DNA of 64,000 bases from NCBI GenBank assembly GCA_036924085.1, contig JAVGWX010000004.1, positions 76,077,590 through 76,141,589 on the forward strand, given 5' to 3'. The notes beneath the pieces are model-generated. The model saw nothing but the letters and a program-made list of their open reading frames with translations, was not told the DNA's origin and made no database searches. The position numbers and the translations under genes are program-made. Source of the DNA: Ariolimax columbianus (lineage: Eukaryota > Mollusca > Gastropoda > Stylommatophora > Arionidae). Below are positions 1 through 11,279 of this stretch, one piece after another; position 1 is the stretch's first letter, and each line of letters opens with the position of its first letter.

Positions 1-960
1 CTGTCCCAATCCTCATTTTGTTGTAAAGATGACCCTTGAGTTTGTTATGTCCAGTTCTCAGTCTGAAGATGATGACTTGCTCTTCTCTAATTAAGTTAAA
101 GTAGCTGTCTTCTTTTCGGAAGTCGGGGTGTTTGATCAGCCCATTTTACCCTGAAGTTGGAATTATGGTCTTGGCCTTATTATATGTGGTACTCTGGTTT
201 GTTTGTGGGGATGCTCCTCCACTCTTTGCTAGTTTGTCTGCAGCTTCATTGTCTTCAATATTGCAGTGTGATAGGATCTACTTTATGACCAACCTTAGGT
301 GATCTTATGAGAGCTGTGTCAAAGAAAACATACATTGCTCGAGATCTTCATCGTTATGTTGTTTTAGCGCTGCTAATACTGACGCGGCATCTGTCAGAAA
401 TACTATGTTTTCTTGGTGCATATCTTTATCTTGGATTACAAGCTCAGCTACAGCCTTCAGTGCCTCTGCTTCTGCACGGAAATTATTGGAGTATGTTCCT
501 GTTGCTAATACTCGAGTTTTATCTTCTCCATTCCTTAGTTTGTAATAGACCCCTCCACCTCCATTGGATGTGGCTTTGTTAGATGAGCCATCTGTATATA
601 CGTGTGTCTATGTTTCTGGTGGGTAAACTGTCCTAAGATATTCCTCTGTGATAAATTTCCTTTTCTGAATCTGAGTTCCCTTTTTCCCTATTCTATCTTT
701 GGTTTCTACCATCTCAGGGGACTTGGCTTTTTTCCATGGTGGGATTTGGGATGTTGTTTTAGATCTCTAACCACTGCCTGGCTTTTGATTTGGTCTGCTC
801 TTGCAAGTTCTTTTGTTTTTGATATGAAGTGGTTTCTCTTTAATCTCAATCTTCTCATGCGATTTATCCTGTCATATATTGGGTGATCAGACAAGCTGGT
901 TATAATAGTTCTTCTTATATCCAATGACGTACTGAACACGATGGGCTTGAGCTCTTCTGT
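1..960 (-). mobile_element. Broken I-type LINE 3' part (RNase H region)
   Basis: Read on the minus strand this is the end of an endonuclease/RT/RNase H LINE related to, but well diverged from, family A. All four RNase H carboxylate landmarks can be read: a YTDGSS motif near 580-602, FRAEAEA near 463-492, LTDAAS near 372-403 and NEAADKLA near 225-272. A basic stretch (MRRLRLKRNHF) at about 800-890 matches the linker between RT and RNase H in family A. No frame stays open through the region, so it is a dead copy. The C-terminal end is cut by the window edge. The upstream RT is absent. Confidence 0.75.
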
Positions 961-1279
961 TTTTAATGCAATGTTATACTTATCACCAGTCCATCAACTA
1001 CGGGGAGACAGCAACAAATCCACCCCCACCCCCCCCCCCTCCTTCCTAATTGACCAGCCTGCTGGACTACAACCTATTTCCAGGTGCAGGCAATGGGCTT
1101 GAAGTGAGGGTCAAGTTCAGAATTGTTTGATTAAAGGCTTGACTTTCTGTATTCTACTGGCGAAGGAACGCTCCTTTCCACCCCTGACAGCAGTCTTTTG
1201 TGCAATTTCAGAACGTATTAACCAAGGGGTGGATGCGTGTGTGTCTCTATTTGTAATGTGGACGTATTGGCTAGCATGT

Positions 1280-1480
1280 GGATTTGTTTGTTTGTTGTTA
1301 ATGCCCACAATGAGTAAATTTACTCTTTTGTGCGCCCTGAAGAACGTTAAGTGACGGGTTGTTGTAGCTTTTCTCATATCCCGAGCGGGCTAATGAAAGT
1401 GGACCTGGGTCCTCCAGGTGGCAGTGCTTTGCTTGGCTCCATCTGCGTAACGCTTACTACTACGAGGATTGCGCCGATTA
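1280..1480 (-). mobile_element. Family R retroposon copy (GTT/AAC end)
   Basis: This block matches, in inverse or direct orientation, blocks at 31061-31365, 31815-32165, 49225-49622, 49826-50222 and 50845-51390. Shared pieces are a GTT-rich start (AAC tail on the minus strand), the phrase 'cccacaatgagtaa', 'cgccctgaa' followed by 'acgttaagtg', 'cccgagcgggctaatgaa' and 'tactacgaggat'. There is no coding capacity. A dispersed copy number, a constant end and a simple-repeat tail suggest a non-autonomous retroposon. Here it runs directly into a 49-bp minisatellite. Confidence 0.6.
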
Positions 1481-1483
1481 ATG

Positions 1484-2262
1484 TGAACGTATTGGCCAGT
1501 GTATGAAGCGTGTGTGTATATGTTTGTCATATAGACGCATTGGCCAGTGTATGGATGCAAGTGTGTATCTGTTTGTGATGTGGACGCATTGGCCAGTATA
1601 TGAATGCGTGTGCGTATCTGGTTGTTGTATGGACGCATTGGCCAGTAAATGAATGCGTGTGCGTATCTGGTTGTTGTATGGACGCATTGGCCAGTAAATG
1701 AATGCGTGTGCGTATCTGGTTGTTGTATGGACGCATTGGCCAGTGTATGGATGGGTGTGCGTATCTGGTTGTTGTATGGACGCATTGGCCAGTAAATGGA
1801 TGGGTGTGCGTATCTGGTTGTTGTGTGGACGCATTGGCTAGTGTATGAATGCGTGTGCGTATCTGGTTGTTGTATGGACGCATTGGCCAGTGTATGGATG
1901 CGTGTGCGTATCTGGTTGTTGTGTGGACGGATTGGCCAGTGTATGGATGCGTGTGCGTATCTGTTTGTTGTGTGGACGGATTGGCCAGTGTATGGATGCG
2001 TGTGCGTATCTGTTTGTTGTATGGACGCATTGGCCAGTAAATGAATGGGTGTGCGTATCTGGTTGTTGTATGGACGCATTGGCCAGTGTATGGATGGGTG
2101 TGCGTATCTGGTTGTTGTGTGGACGCATTGGCCAGTAAATGAATGGGTGTGCGTATCTGGTTGTTGTGTGGACGCATTGGCCAGTGTATGGATGCGTGTG
2201 CGTATCTGGTTGTTGTGTGGACGCATTGGCCAGTGTATGGATGGGTGTGCGTATCTGTTTGT
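1484..2262. repeat. 49-bp minisatellite, about 16 units
   Basis: The unit contains 'gacgcattggccagt', then 'gaatgcgtgtgcgtatctgg', then 'ttgttgtat'. Spacing of successive copies is 49 bp (for example 1627 to 1676). Units differ by a few substitutions (aaatg/gtatg, gcg/ggg, ctgg/ctgt). Because 49 is not a multiple of 3 and the unit has no stop in several frames, long spurious ORFs up to 321 residues appear on both strands. They have no protein-like composition and are not annotated. Confidence 0.95.
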
Positions 2263-2289
2263 AGTGTGTTCCCCTACGAAAGTTTTGCA

Positions 2290-3348
2290 GTACATTAGTT
2301 TTGCAATCCTTACTGCATATTGAGAAGCGTTGATACCGAGAAAAATCGCCGACATGCCTTGTGAAAATAGACACGATGTGATTTCGAAACCGGATCTGAC
2401 CCTGACACGAGCGACTTTAACCCACGTTGACCCTTGTGGGAGGCGGAACCTATAATACTAAACATTTGCGAGAATTTAAGGGATCTAAGCCGCTCTTACC
2501 GACACGATTAACGGAGGCTATTATATTGGCTTCTCTGGTTGACCCTAGGTCACGTCCTTAATCTGTTTCTGGAACCAGAGATTTATTCTTTGCTATTAAA
2601 AATATTTCAATAGTTAAATTTAGAAAAAATTCATAGTTTCAAAAACAACTCTAAGCAATATCTGCATTTCAGTTGCACGTGTTATAATACGTGGTTCCAG
2701 ATGTCAGTGTTATTTTAGGGATAATGTTCTGTATCTTTAACTCGTTCTCTCTTTTTAATTCATCTTCTTCTTTCTCTCATTTCCCACCTACTTTTCGTTG
2801 TAAACAAATTCATAATAGTAGAAACCCCTTTGTGGGCCTAATCTTCTATGTTAGAGAAATAGAGCACGAAATTTCTCCACCCACCTTTCCTCTCTTGAGA
2901 TCGCTGAACTTAATAGTTGTAGTACGGTTATTTGCAAACTTTATCAGGGCGGCCTGGAAGCTTCCTGTTTCGTTAGTTTAAAACTGGAGGGCACTTTTCC
3001 CTCAAGGTGACCGAAAGAGAATCGGTCCATTTAGCAAGCCGTATCTTCCCTCTAATTTGTGCCCCCTCCCCTTCCTTGTCACATCGCACAAGCTACTGAC
3101 AAACAACATAATATTTCTTTAGGAATTTGGGACAGCTCAAGGAAATCATTCCGTCGATGACAATGATTTGCAGCCGATGGGATAATTTATTCACCAGATT
3201 GCTACCTGGATAGAAAAGAATAGTGCGACTGTAACATTCCACCGCCGCTTAAGAGGGATGTACATCGGATTAGCAACATCATCATATAGCATCATTGCTA
3301 TTTAAACCACAACTGCAAATACTCGGATACAGGCTTCAAGTAAAATTG
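2290..3348. other. Unassigned interval
   Basis: I see no recognisable coding domain, tandem repeat or RNA gene. It is AT-rich in the middle (2580-2700). A 96-codon plus-strand ORF at 2691-2981 has no recognisable motif and lies in low-complexity TTC/TCT-rich DNA, so I treat it as chance. Confidence 0.5.
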
Positions 3349-3752
3349 TCTCGAGGTAAGACGTCGGCCTCGGATGATGGAGGACGCGTGTTCAAAGTCA
3401 CAGTGGAGACCCAGGATTTTTTCACCTGGACTTTCTGGTATTTCCCCTGATCTTTAGGTAGTAGAGATTAGACGCCCGGTGTTCAGTGTCGCGCATGATA
3501 AAAATCCCTTGACAGTTGGAAATCGAAAAAAGTATTCTTGACAGCCGCTGCGCGGACAAAATTCAAAATCATGTTAAAAATCCCTTGACAGTTGGAAATT
3601 GAAAAGAGCATTCTTGACAGCCGCTGCGCGGACAAAATTCAAAATCATGTTAAAAATCCCTTGACAGTTGGAAATCGAAAAGAGTATTCTTGACAGCCGC
3701 TGCGCTGACAAAATTCAAAATCATGTTAAATATTCCTTGACAGTTGGAAATC
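3349..3752 (+). mobile_element. SINE-1, 5' part with tRNA-like head and 76-bp repeats
   Basis: The head has a tRNA-like internal promoter: 'cgaggtaagacgtcgg' as an A-box region and 'gtgttcaaagtcac' as a decayed B box. Other copies (19622-19895 minus, 30482-30840 plus) carry the better B box 'gggttcaaa'. The body shares 'ggactttctggtatt' and 'gttcagtgtcgcgca' with those copies. A 76-bp module (from 'tcccttgacag' to 'aaaatcatgttaaaaa') starts at 3505, 3581, 3657 and 3733, whereas the other copies have it once. The fourth module is cut at 3752 by a LINE insertion and resumes at 11709. Confidence 0.85.
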
Positions 3753-5930
3753 TTCTTCTTCGTACGCAGTCAGACAGTAACCATTATTTTTTCGAAAAAA
3801 GCGGCGGTCATCCTGAGGCTGTCGCCGCTGCCATAGAGCTTGTCTTGCAGTTCCACTGGTGATGGCCACATCTGCTCTCTCTGATCCTCGTATGTCGGGC
3901 AGTTCTGCAGCAGATGTTCAGCGGTCATTTTACCGGTACCGCACGGGCATTCGTCGGTACCACCTATCTTCAATTTGTTGAATAGGTGGTACCTCAGTCT
4001 ATTGTGGCCAGTGCGAAGTCTGAAGACAACGACCTGCTCTCTTCGGTTCAACTGGTAATATGCATCGTTTTTGGTGTAACCAGTATGTTCGGTTTCCCAT
4101 TTGGTCATGTATCTGGCTTTGATAAGCCGTTTTGACTCTTCTTACGTCATACTAGTATCTGTTTGTGGTAGTCTTGCACCTTCTTTTGCCAGTCTGTCTG
4201 CCTCCTTGTTGCCTTGGATGTTGCAGTGTGATGGGACCCACTGTACCACTACCCTTTTTGGTGCGGACTGCTGGCACAGTTTGCAGAGTGCTGCTCTTAA
4301 GTCATTAAGCTCAGTGTTTTTCTGGCTTTTTAGCGCTGTTACTACGGCCAGAGCATCTGTAAGCAGGACTATATGGCTTTCATTTTCATTGTGTGTCACC
4401 ATTTCTTCCACTGCCGCCCTCAGTGCCTCTGCCTCCGCTCTGAAATTGCTTGTAGCGATTGACAGTGTTATTTGTCTGCCATTTGGTAGGTTCAGGAATG
4501 CTCCTGCCCCTCCGTTCTGTGTAGTGTTTGTTACAGAACCGTCGGTGTATGCATGGGTCCAGTCCATGCTTGGGTAGCTTTTCGATATGAAGCTTAGGGT
4601 AGTATCTCTCCTTTCTTTTTCAGTCTGGCAGTTTTTGTTTCCAATACCTGGTATATTTTCTACCACTTCTGGAAATATATCCTGCCTCCAGGTAGGTTTT
4701 CATACAGTAGTGTTGGGTTTTGGTGTTGTTAGTGCGTTTATGGGATCTTCGTGCATCTTTGCTTTGGCTATTTCTGCAAAGTTTCTCCGCTTTAGTTTCC
4801 CCTTTCCCAAATTGTTTAGTCTCTGGTGCATTGGATGGTCAGTCAGTCTTCGGAGTTTCTCTGACTGCAGCTGGGCTCTGCAGTCTCTTCTATCGGTCAT
4901 GGATTGCAGTTTTGTAATCTTTTCAAGTTCTACAATTGGCGTTGACTTCATGCCTCCTGTTATAACTCTCATGGCTTGGTTTTAAAGTTTGCTAACGTTA
5001 TCGAAGTTCGCCTTTGCTGCTGTTGTCCATGCCGCAATGCCAAACTCGAGAACTGGTCTCACTCTTCCAGTGTACATTTTCTTTAGTATGCCTTCGTCTG
5101 CTCCCCAGCTTGTGCCAGCAAGTTTCCTCATGATTGCCATTCTTTCTCTGGCTCTCATTCGGTTTCTCTCGATCTGACTTTTCCATGTCATGCGCCGATC
5201 AAATGTGACTCCCAGATAGGTTGGGTTGTCATTTGGCTGCAGGAATTTGCCATTTAGACTTAATTTGATATTTTGGGGTTTTTTTGAAAGCGAGAATATT
5301 GTGCATGTGGTTTTCTCCTCGTTTATTTTGACCAGCCATGAGTTCGCCCACTCTTCCAGCGATGTTAGGGCCCGCTGCATCCGATTTCTTGCTATGGTGA
5401 GATTCTTTTCAGAGGTCCACATAGCCAGATCGTCTGCAAACATTGAGCTATGGACTCTCCTTGGTATATTCTCTGTAATGTCGTTTATATATACCAGGAA
5501 GAGTGTGGGTGACAGTACTCCCCCTTGGGGTACTCCATGCTCGAGTGTCACCTTTTTGCTCATCTGCCCTTGTACTTGGACTCTGGCCGTTCTTTGTTTG
5601 AGGTAGTGGTTGATCCACTTGTACATTTTCCCACAAACATCACTTCTTCTTAGCTTGACTCTAAGTCCGTCTTTCCAGACTTTGTCAAATGCCTTTTCCA
5701 GATCCACCCAAACAGCTACTGTGTGTTTCTGTGCCTGGTAGGCATCCTCTATTTCCTGGGCTATGAGGATGACCTGGTCCTCAGTGGATCTGTGCTGTCT
5801 AAAGCCGGCTTGCTGTGGAATTAGTATTCGTTTTTCTTCCAGATGCCACATCAGTCTGGCGTTTATCATACGTTCCATCAGCTTGCCGACACAGCTCAGT
5901 AGGCTGATGGGCCTGTATCCATTTGGATCT
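3753..5930 (-). mobile_element. Family A LINE copy 1, 5'-truncated, broken ORF
   Basis: Minus-strand copy of the I-type LINE whose intact version is at 5953-9861. It begins inside the RT domain (DPNGYRPISLL, residue about 580 of the intact protein) and runs through RT (motif A WVDLEKAFD, motif C FADDLAMW), RNase H and the C-terminal CxC...H...C motif to a (GAA)n tail. Three in-frame stops break it, compared with the intact copy: TAA at 4982-4984 (from CAA), TGA at 4700-4702 (from CGA) and TAA at 4142-4144 (from TAC). There is also a 12-bp in-frame deletion in RNase H near 4453. Its 3' tail abuts the SINE at 3752. Its truncated 5' end abuts the tail of copy 2 at about 5931. Confidence 0.92.
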
Positions 5931-8900
5931 TCTTCTTCTTCTGCGTACACAGTCAGACAGTAACCATTATTTTCTCGAAAAAAGCGGCGGTCATCCTGAG
6001 ACTCTCGCCACTACCATAGAGCTTGTCTTGCAGTTCCACTGGCAATGGCCACATCTGCTCTCTCTGATCCTCGTATGTCGGGCAGTTCTGCAGCAGATGT
6101 TCAGTGGTCATTTTACCAGTACCGCACGGGCATTCGTCGGTACACCCTATCTTCAATTTGTTGAAGAGGTGGTACCTCAGTCTGTTGTGGCCAGTGCGAA
6201 GTCTGAAGACAACGACCTGCTCTCTTCGGTTCAACTGGTAATAGGCATCGTTTTTGGTGTAACCAGTATGTTCGGTTTCCCATTTGGACATGTACCTGGC
6301 TTTGATAAGCCGTTTTGACTCTTCGTACGTCATACTGGTATCTATTTGTGGTAGCCTTGCACCTTCTTTTGCCAGTCTGTCTGCCTCCTCGTTGCCTTGG
6401 ATGTTGCAGTGTGACGGAACCCACTGTACCACTACCCTTTTTGGTGCGGACTGTTGGCACAGTTTGCAGAGTGCTGCTCTTAAGTCATTAAGCTCAGTGT
6501 TTTTCTGGCTTTTTAGCGCTGTGACTACTTCGAGAGCATCTGTCAGCAGGACTATATGGCTCTCATTTTCACTGTGTGTTACCATTTCTTCCACTGCCGC
6601 CCTCAGTGCCTCTGCCTCTGCTCTGAAATTGCTCGTGTACTTACCAGTAGCGAATGACAGTGTTATTTTTCTGCCATTTGGTAGGTTCAGGAATGCTCCT
6701 GCCCCTCCGTTCTGTGTAGTGTTTGTTACAGCGCCGTCGGTGTATGCATGGGTCCAGTCCATGCTTGGGTAGCTTTTCGTTATGAAGCTTAGGGTAGTAT
6801 CTCTCCTTTCTTTTTCGGTCTGGCAGTTTTTGTTTGCAATACCTGGTATATTTTCTACCACCTCTAGAAATATATCCTGCCTCCAAGTAGGTTTTCGTAC
6901 AGTAGTGATGGGTTTTGGTGTTGTTAGTGCGTTTATGGGATCTTCGTGCATCTTTGCTTTGGCTATTTCTGCAAAGTTTCTCCGCTTTAGTTTCCCAGTT
7001 CCCAAATGGTTTAGCCTCTGGTACATTGGATGGTCCGTCAGTCTTCGGAGTTTCTCTGACTGCAGCTGGGCTCTGCAGTCTCTTCTGTCGGTCATGGATT
7101 GCAGTTTTGTAATCTTTTCAAGTTCTACAATTGGCGTTGACTTCATGCCACCAGTTATGATTCTCATAGCTTGGTTTTGAAGTTTGTTAACTTTATCGAA
7201 GTTCGCCTTCGCTGCTGTTGTCCATGCCGCGATGCCATACTCGAGAACTGGTCTCACTCTTCCAGTGTACAGTTTCTTTAGTATGCCTTCGTCTGCTCCC
7301 CAGCTTGTGCCAGCAAGTTTCCTCATGATCGCCATTCTTTCTCTGGCTTTCATTCGGTTTCTCTCAATCTGACTTTTCCATGTCATGCGCCGATCAAATG
7401 TGACTCCCAGATAGGTTGGGTTGTCGTTTGGCTGCAGGATTTTGCCATTTAGGCTTAGTTTGGTACTTTGGGGTTTTAATGAGAGCGAGAATATTGTGCA
7501 CGTGGTTTTCTCCTCGTTTATTTTGACCAGCCATGAGTTCGCCCACTCTTCCAGCGATGTTAGGGCCGTTTGCATCCGATTTCTTGCTATGGTGAGATTC
7601 TTTTCAGAGGTCCACATAGCCAGATCGTCTGCAAACATTGAGCTATGGACTCTCCTTGGTATATTCTCTGTAATATCGTTTATATATACCAGGAAGAGTG
7701 TGGGTGACAGTACTCCCCCTTGGGGTACTCCCTGCTCGAGTGTCACCTTTTTGCTCATCTGCCCTTGTACTTGGACTCTGGCCGTTCTTTGTTTGAGGTA
7801 GTGGTTGATCCACTTGTACATCTTCCCACAAACATCACTTCTTCTTAGCTTGACTCTAAGTCCATCCTTCCAGACTTTGTCAAATGCCTTTTCCAGATCC
7901 ACCCAAACAGCTACTGTGTGTTTCTGTGCCTGGTAGGCATCTTCTATCTCCTGGGCTATGAGGATGACCTGGTCCTCAGTGGATCTGTGCTGTCTAAAGC
8001 CGGCTTGCTGTGGAATTAGTATTCGTTTTTCTTCCAGATGCCACATCAGTCTGGTGTTTATCATCCGTTCCATCAGCTTGCCGACACAGCTCAGTAGGCT
8101 TATGGGCCTGTATCCATTCGGATCTGTTTTGTCCTTTCCTGTTTTTGGTACTGGTACCAGTATTGCATCTTTCCATGCCTGGGGTACAATACCCCTTTTC
8201 CAGCTTTGGTTCAGGACTGACAGTAGTTTTTCCTTCGCTGTTTGGCCCAGCCCCATCAGCATTTCGTTTGTTATCCCGTCTTTTCCGGGAGATTTCCTTC
8301 TCTTTAGTGTTCTCATAGCCTCTTCCATTTCGCGCATTGTTAGTTTGGCCATCATGTGCTCTTCAGGAGCCGTATTTTTGTTTTCGTGCCCCTTTAGCTC
8401 TTCGCTAATGTCTGTATGCTTATCTGCAGGGACCTCGATGTGGTTTGCTCTGGCATAGTGATCGACAAAGGCGTTTGCGGCTTTCTTACCTGTGATCAAG
8501 TTCTCGCCTTGCTTGATAGTAATTTGTTTATTTGACGGGGTTTCGTCGTTCATGGCTCTGACTAGCTTCCATAGCTTGTTCCCTTCTTTGTCCAGGTTTA
8601 AACTTTCCGTTTTATTTTTCCAACTTTCTCTTGCTGTTTGCTTGAGAGTGTGTTTGTACTTCGCCGCGGCGGCTTTGAGGGCGATGTTTGCCTCCACGGA
8701 TTTTTCTCGTTCTGCCATGTTTCTAGCATTTGTTACTGCATCTTCCACTTTCTGTAACTCATCATTCCAGTAGGGCTTATAGTTTTTCCTAGCTCCTCTT
8801 GGGATGGTTTCAGTGGCGGCTTGCATTATTGCCTTGCTTAGGCTCTCTACCATGGGCTTCATTTTGGTGTTTCGTGTGTTGATGGTTTCACACAGCCCAT

Positions 8901-9990
8901 CTGTCAGGATTGCAAATCTGTCCCAGTCGGCTCGTTTGTAATTCCAACGTGGGAGCGGTTTTGTTTCCTGTGGGCCTACTTCCATGTCAATGGTTAGCCT
9001 GATCGGCCTGTGGTCGCTACCTGCCAGTTGGTTTAGCACCTGGCGGTCTATTTTATAGTGTATGTCCTGTGTGGAGAAGGCCAAATCTGGAGTCGAGGTG
9101 GTATGCCATGTTCTTGAATAGAAGCTAGGGCTATCCTCCGGCCTATTGATTAGGGAGAGATTTGCATCTATCTCCCAATCTTCCACTTCGTCACCTCTGC
9201 TGTCTGTGTCAGAGTATCCCCATCTCTCCGAGTGGCTGTTGAAATCTCCAACCACTATGCAGTTGGAGTCTCTGACCTCCATACTCGAGAGCGATAGGTC
9301 TCTGTTTGGTGGTCCGTACAGATTGAAAATGCGGAGCTTCGTCTCTTGAGCCATTATGTCAACTCCTACAATTTCTGCTTGTCCGGTGTGATTGACAGGT
9401 ACCGCGCTGCTCGGTATGCTGTTTCTGGTCAGTATCAGGACCCCTCCTTTGTGGCCTTCTCTATCTAGACGGAAAGTCTGGTATCCTCTGATTGAGAATT
9501 TATGGTTATTGTTGAGGTGCGTTTCCTGGATACATGCCACGTCAATCTTACCTTCATGCAGGTGATGTGTTAGGGAAAGCTTTTTGTTAATGACTCCCTC
9601 AGCATTCCACTGTAGTATTTTGAGGGTCTTGAGTTTTTGGTCAATAAAAGTTGCCCCATAGCCATGTGCCTTGACTCCACGACACATGGGTGGGTGACCA
9701 CCAGTAGTCAAGGGTGGGCCCCTTGGAGGCGTGAGGCCCGGCACTATCGCTGCCTGGCGGGACTCCGCAGGATGAGCGCCATGCGTTTTTTTGATCGGTT
9801 GTACTGTCATAATGCTGCGATTTGCGTTGCACTGTTTTGTTAGGCTTGCGGCCCCGTGCATCCGATTTCAACAGGCGTTTCTGTAGGGATGCCCTCCTTA
9901 GCCTTTGGCTGTCCCCAGACTATCTGCAAGGCAGCAGTTGTTTATGATCAGAGTTGACTCTCTTATGGAAGTTGTCTTACCAGACTATCG
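5931..9990 (-). mobile_element. Family A LINE copy 2, intact ORF2
   Basis: The 3' end is a short (GAA)n tract at about 5933-5945, joined directly to the truncated start of copy 1. The 5' boundary is not visible; 9990 is an estimate placed shortly beyond the ORF start. No ORF1/gag-like protein was recognised upstream, so the copy may be 5'-truncated just beyond ORF2, or ORF1 may be decayed or absent. The coding part is described under the CDS entry. Confidence 0.8.
5953..9861 (-). CDS. I-type LINE ORF2: AP endonuclease, reverse transcriptase, RNase H (1302 aa)
   Basis: This is the polyprotein that nicks target DNA and reverse-transcribes its own RNA there. The endonuclease spans residues about 81-290, with ILQWNAEG at the start, QETH at 112-115, GDFN at 205-208 and SDH at 282-284. 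The RT spans about 510-870, with SPGKDGI, NGYRPISLL, motif A WVDLEKAFD (D655) and motif C FADD (743-746). RNase H spans about 1039-1170, with D1042 (YTDGA), E1082, D1108, H1151 and D1161 all present. A C-terminal motif CPCGTGK...EHLLQNC follows (1244-1260). Length and order fit the I superfamily (Nimb/I-like), but the exact clade is not established. The start at 9861 is the first ATG; ATGs a few codons further in are also possible because the first 75 residues match no domain. No stop or frameshift is present, unlike the three other copies in the window, so this copy could be recently active. Confidence 0.93.
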   Translation of the reverse strand: MHGAASLTKQCNANRSIMTVQPIKKTHGAHPAESRQAAIVPGLTPPRGPPLTTGGHPPMCRGVKAHGYGATFIDQKLKTLKILQWNAEGVINKKLSLTHHLHEGKIDVACIQETHLNNNHKFSIRGYQTFRLDREGHKGGVLILTRNSIPSSAVPVNHTGQAEIVGVDIMAQETKLRIFNLYGPPNRDLSLSSMEVRDSNCIVVGDFNSHSERWGYSDTDSRGDEVEDWEIDANLSLINRPEDSPSFYSRTWHTTSTPDLAFSTQDIHYKIDRQVLNQLAGSDHRPIRLTIDMEVGPQETKPLPRWNYKRADWDRFAILTDGLCETINTRNTKMKPMVESLSKAIMQAATETIPRGARKNYKPYWNDELQKVEDAVTNARNMAEREKSVEANIALKAAAAKYKHTLKQTARESWKNKTESLNLDKEGNKLWKLVRAMNDETPSNKQITIKQGENLITGKKAANAFVDHYARANHIEVPADKHTDISEELKGHENKNTAPEEHMMAKLTMREMEEAMRTLKRRKSPGKDGITNEMLMGLGQTAKEKLLSVLNQSWKRGIVPQAWKDAILVPVPKTGKDKTDPNGYRPISLLSCVGKLMERMINTRLMWHLEEKRILIPQQAGFRQHRSTEDQVILIAQEIEDAYQAQKHTVAVWVDLEKAFDKVWKDGLRVKLRRSDVCGKMYKWINHYLKQRTARVQVQGQMSKKVTLEQGVPQGGVLSPTLFLVYINDITENIPRRVHSSMFADDLAMWTSEKNLTIARNRMQTALTSLEEWANSWLVKINEEKTTCTIFSLSLKPQSTKLSLNGKILQPNDNPTYLGVTFDRRMTWKSQIERNRMKARERMAIMRKLAGTSWGADEGILKKLYTGRVRPVLEYGIAAWTTAAKANFDKVNKLQNQAMRIITGGMKSTPIVELEKITKLQSMTDRRDCRAQLQSEKLRRLTDHPMYQRLNHLGTGKLKRRNFAEIAKAKMHEDPINALTTPKPITTVRKPTWRQDIFLEVVENIPGIANKNCQTEKERRDTTLSFITKSYPSMDWTHAYTDGAVTNTTQNGGAGAFLNLPNGRKITLSFATGKYTSNFRAEAEALRAAVEEMVTHSENESHIVLLTDALEVVTALKSQKNTELNDLRAALCKLCQQSAPKRVVVQWVPSHCNIQGNEEADRLAKEGARLPQIDTSMTYEESKRLIKARYMSKWETEHTGYTKNDAYYQLNRREQVVVFRLRTGHNRLRYHLFNKLKIGCTDECPCGTGKMTTEHLLQNCPTYEDQREQMWPLPVELQDKLYGSGESLRMTAAFFEKIMVTV

Positions 9991-10830
9991 AGTCTTCACT
10001 ACTCGTGTCTATAGGGTGCGATGATGATATGTGAGATGATATATGAGATAAATGATATGGACTGGTTTACCCGGAAGAGAGGCAGTCCAGTGTGTCTGTA
10101 TCCCAGGATCGTCACGTCCTGCCAGAAACGTAGCATTTGCATGTGAGTGGGGTATCTCTTTCTCCCTTTATTTTCTTGGCTTCTTTGCAGAGATGGTACG
10201 CCTAGCATTCCCCGCCACCTGGGATGTTGACACAGTGGGGCAGGTGTGCAATGTCCGCTGGTCTGCATCTCTTCTGCGTCCAGCATGATAGCTATATGGC
10301 TGATAGCGTACAGAGGTAGATATCGAAGCAGAAGTGCATTTAACCAGAGGACAAGCCTGGTAATGTCACAGAGATGTTGTTCGCCTAGTGTGCGGACAGA
10401 TCTCATGGTCATTGGTAGAGTCTCGACAGTTCACAGTGAGGTGGCTGCTCTACTGTTTTCGACACCCCGACCAGGAACTAAGTCTTATGTTGGTGGTTTC
10501 GCACCCCATCGCCGAATAAGGTGAGTATCAAGCAGCTGTCCGACCGCTTTGATCGGCGGACTGCAGAGACCTCTATCTGCGGCTCTACCGGATAGGGCTG
10601 GGGCGCGAGCCCCAGGTCCCGAACATGTAGGAGCCTCCCATTGCAGTGGTGCTGAGATTTTGGGCGGGATTGCGGTTTACAGGGGTTCGGCCGTAATCCC
10701 CCACATGGTAGCCTCGCGCCATTGGCTTATCAGCCTGGTACGTGAACCAAAGTGTCTGCGGCTCCTCTCGATATGAGCTGGTTTTCTGTAGCATCGCCCT
10801 GTCATTAGTAGGGTAAAACTGACCTGTCTT
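9990..10830. other. Unassigned segment inside the LINE/18S insertion
   Basis: This lies between the 5' end of LINE copy 2 and the 18S-derived repeats. A minus-strand ORF of 137 codons (9999-10412) has several Cys/His residues but no pattern I recognise as a LINE ORF1. It could be a decayed 5' UTR/ORF1 of family A or foreign DNA captured in the chimera. The part after about 10700 may be further diverged rDNA-like material, but I cannot align it with confidence. Confidence 0.4.
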
Positions 10831-11279
10831 CAGATGGTCTATTTCCAGCACCCGTTCACTATTTGGCCAGACGAATTTATTCAGGGCTTTTGTTTGTCAA
10901 TGACCAGGTATTTGAAATCTGCGGTTTCTGCGGGGTTAAACACGATTTCCGTAGCGTTCTTTCATTAGAGTGTTAGAGAGTTGACTTGTCTTCCATGAGT
11001 CTAATACCAGCGTACGTTCATTATTAGACCCAACGGTAGTGCTTTCGATTTGTCAGTCGTTCTACAGTATTGGCGTGTTCAGTCAAATTAAGCCGCAGGT
11101 TCCACTCCTAGTGGTGCCCTTCCGTCAATTCCTTTAGCGAGACAATCAAGTTACTTAGAGGGTAGCCCCAGATTTTCGAGGGTCTAATTCCAGCCCCCGT
11201 TCCATATTAGACCCAACGAAAGTGCTCTCGGCATGTCAATCATGTCAGTGTTTGGCCGTGTTGAGTCAAATTAAGCCGC

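Noticed and set aside
1390..2355. Long minus-strand ORF of 321 residues and overlapping ORFs on both strands
   Set aside because: They are translations of the 49-bp minisatellite; several frames are open at once and the edges have no coding features.
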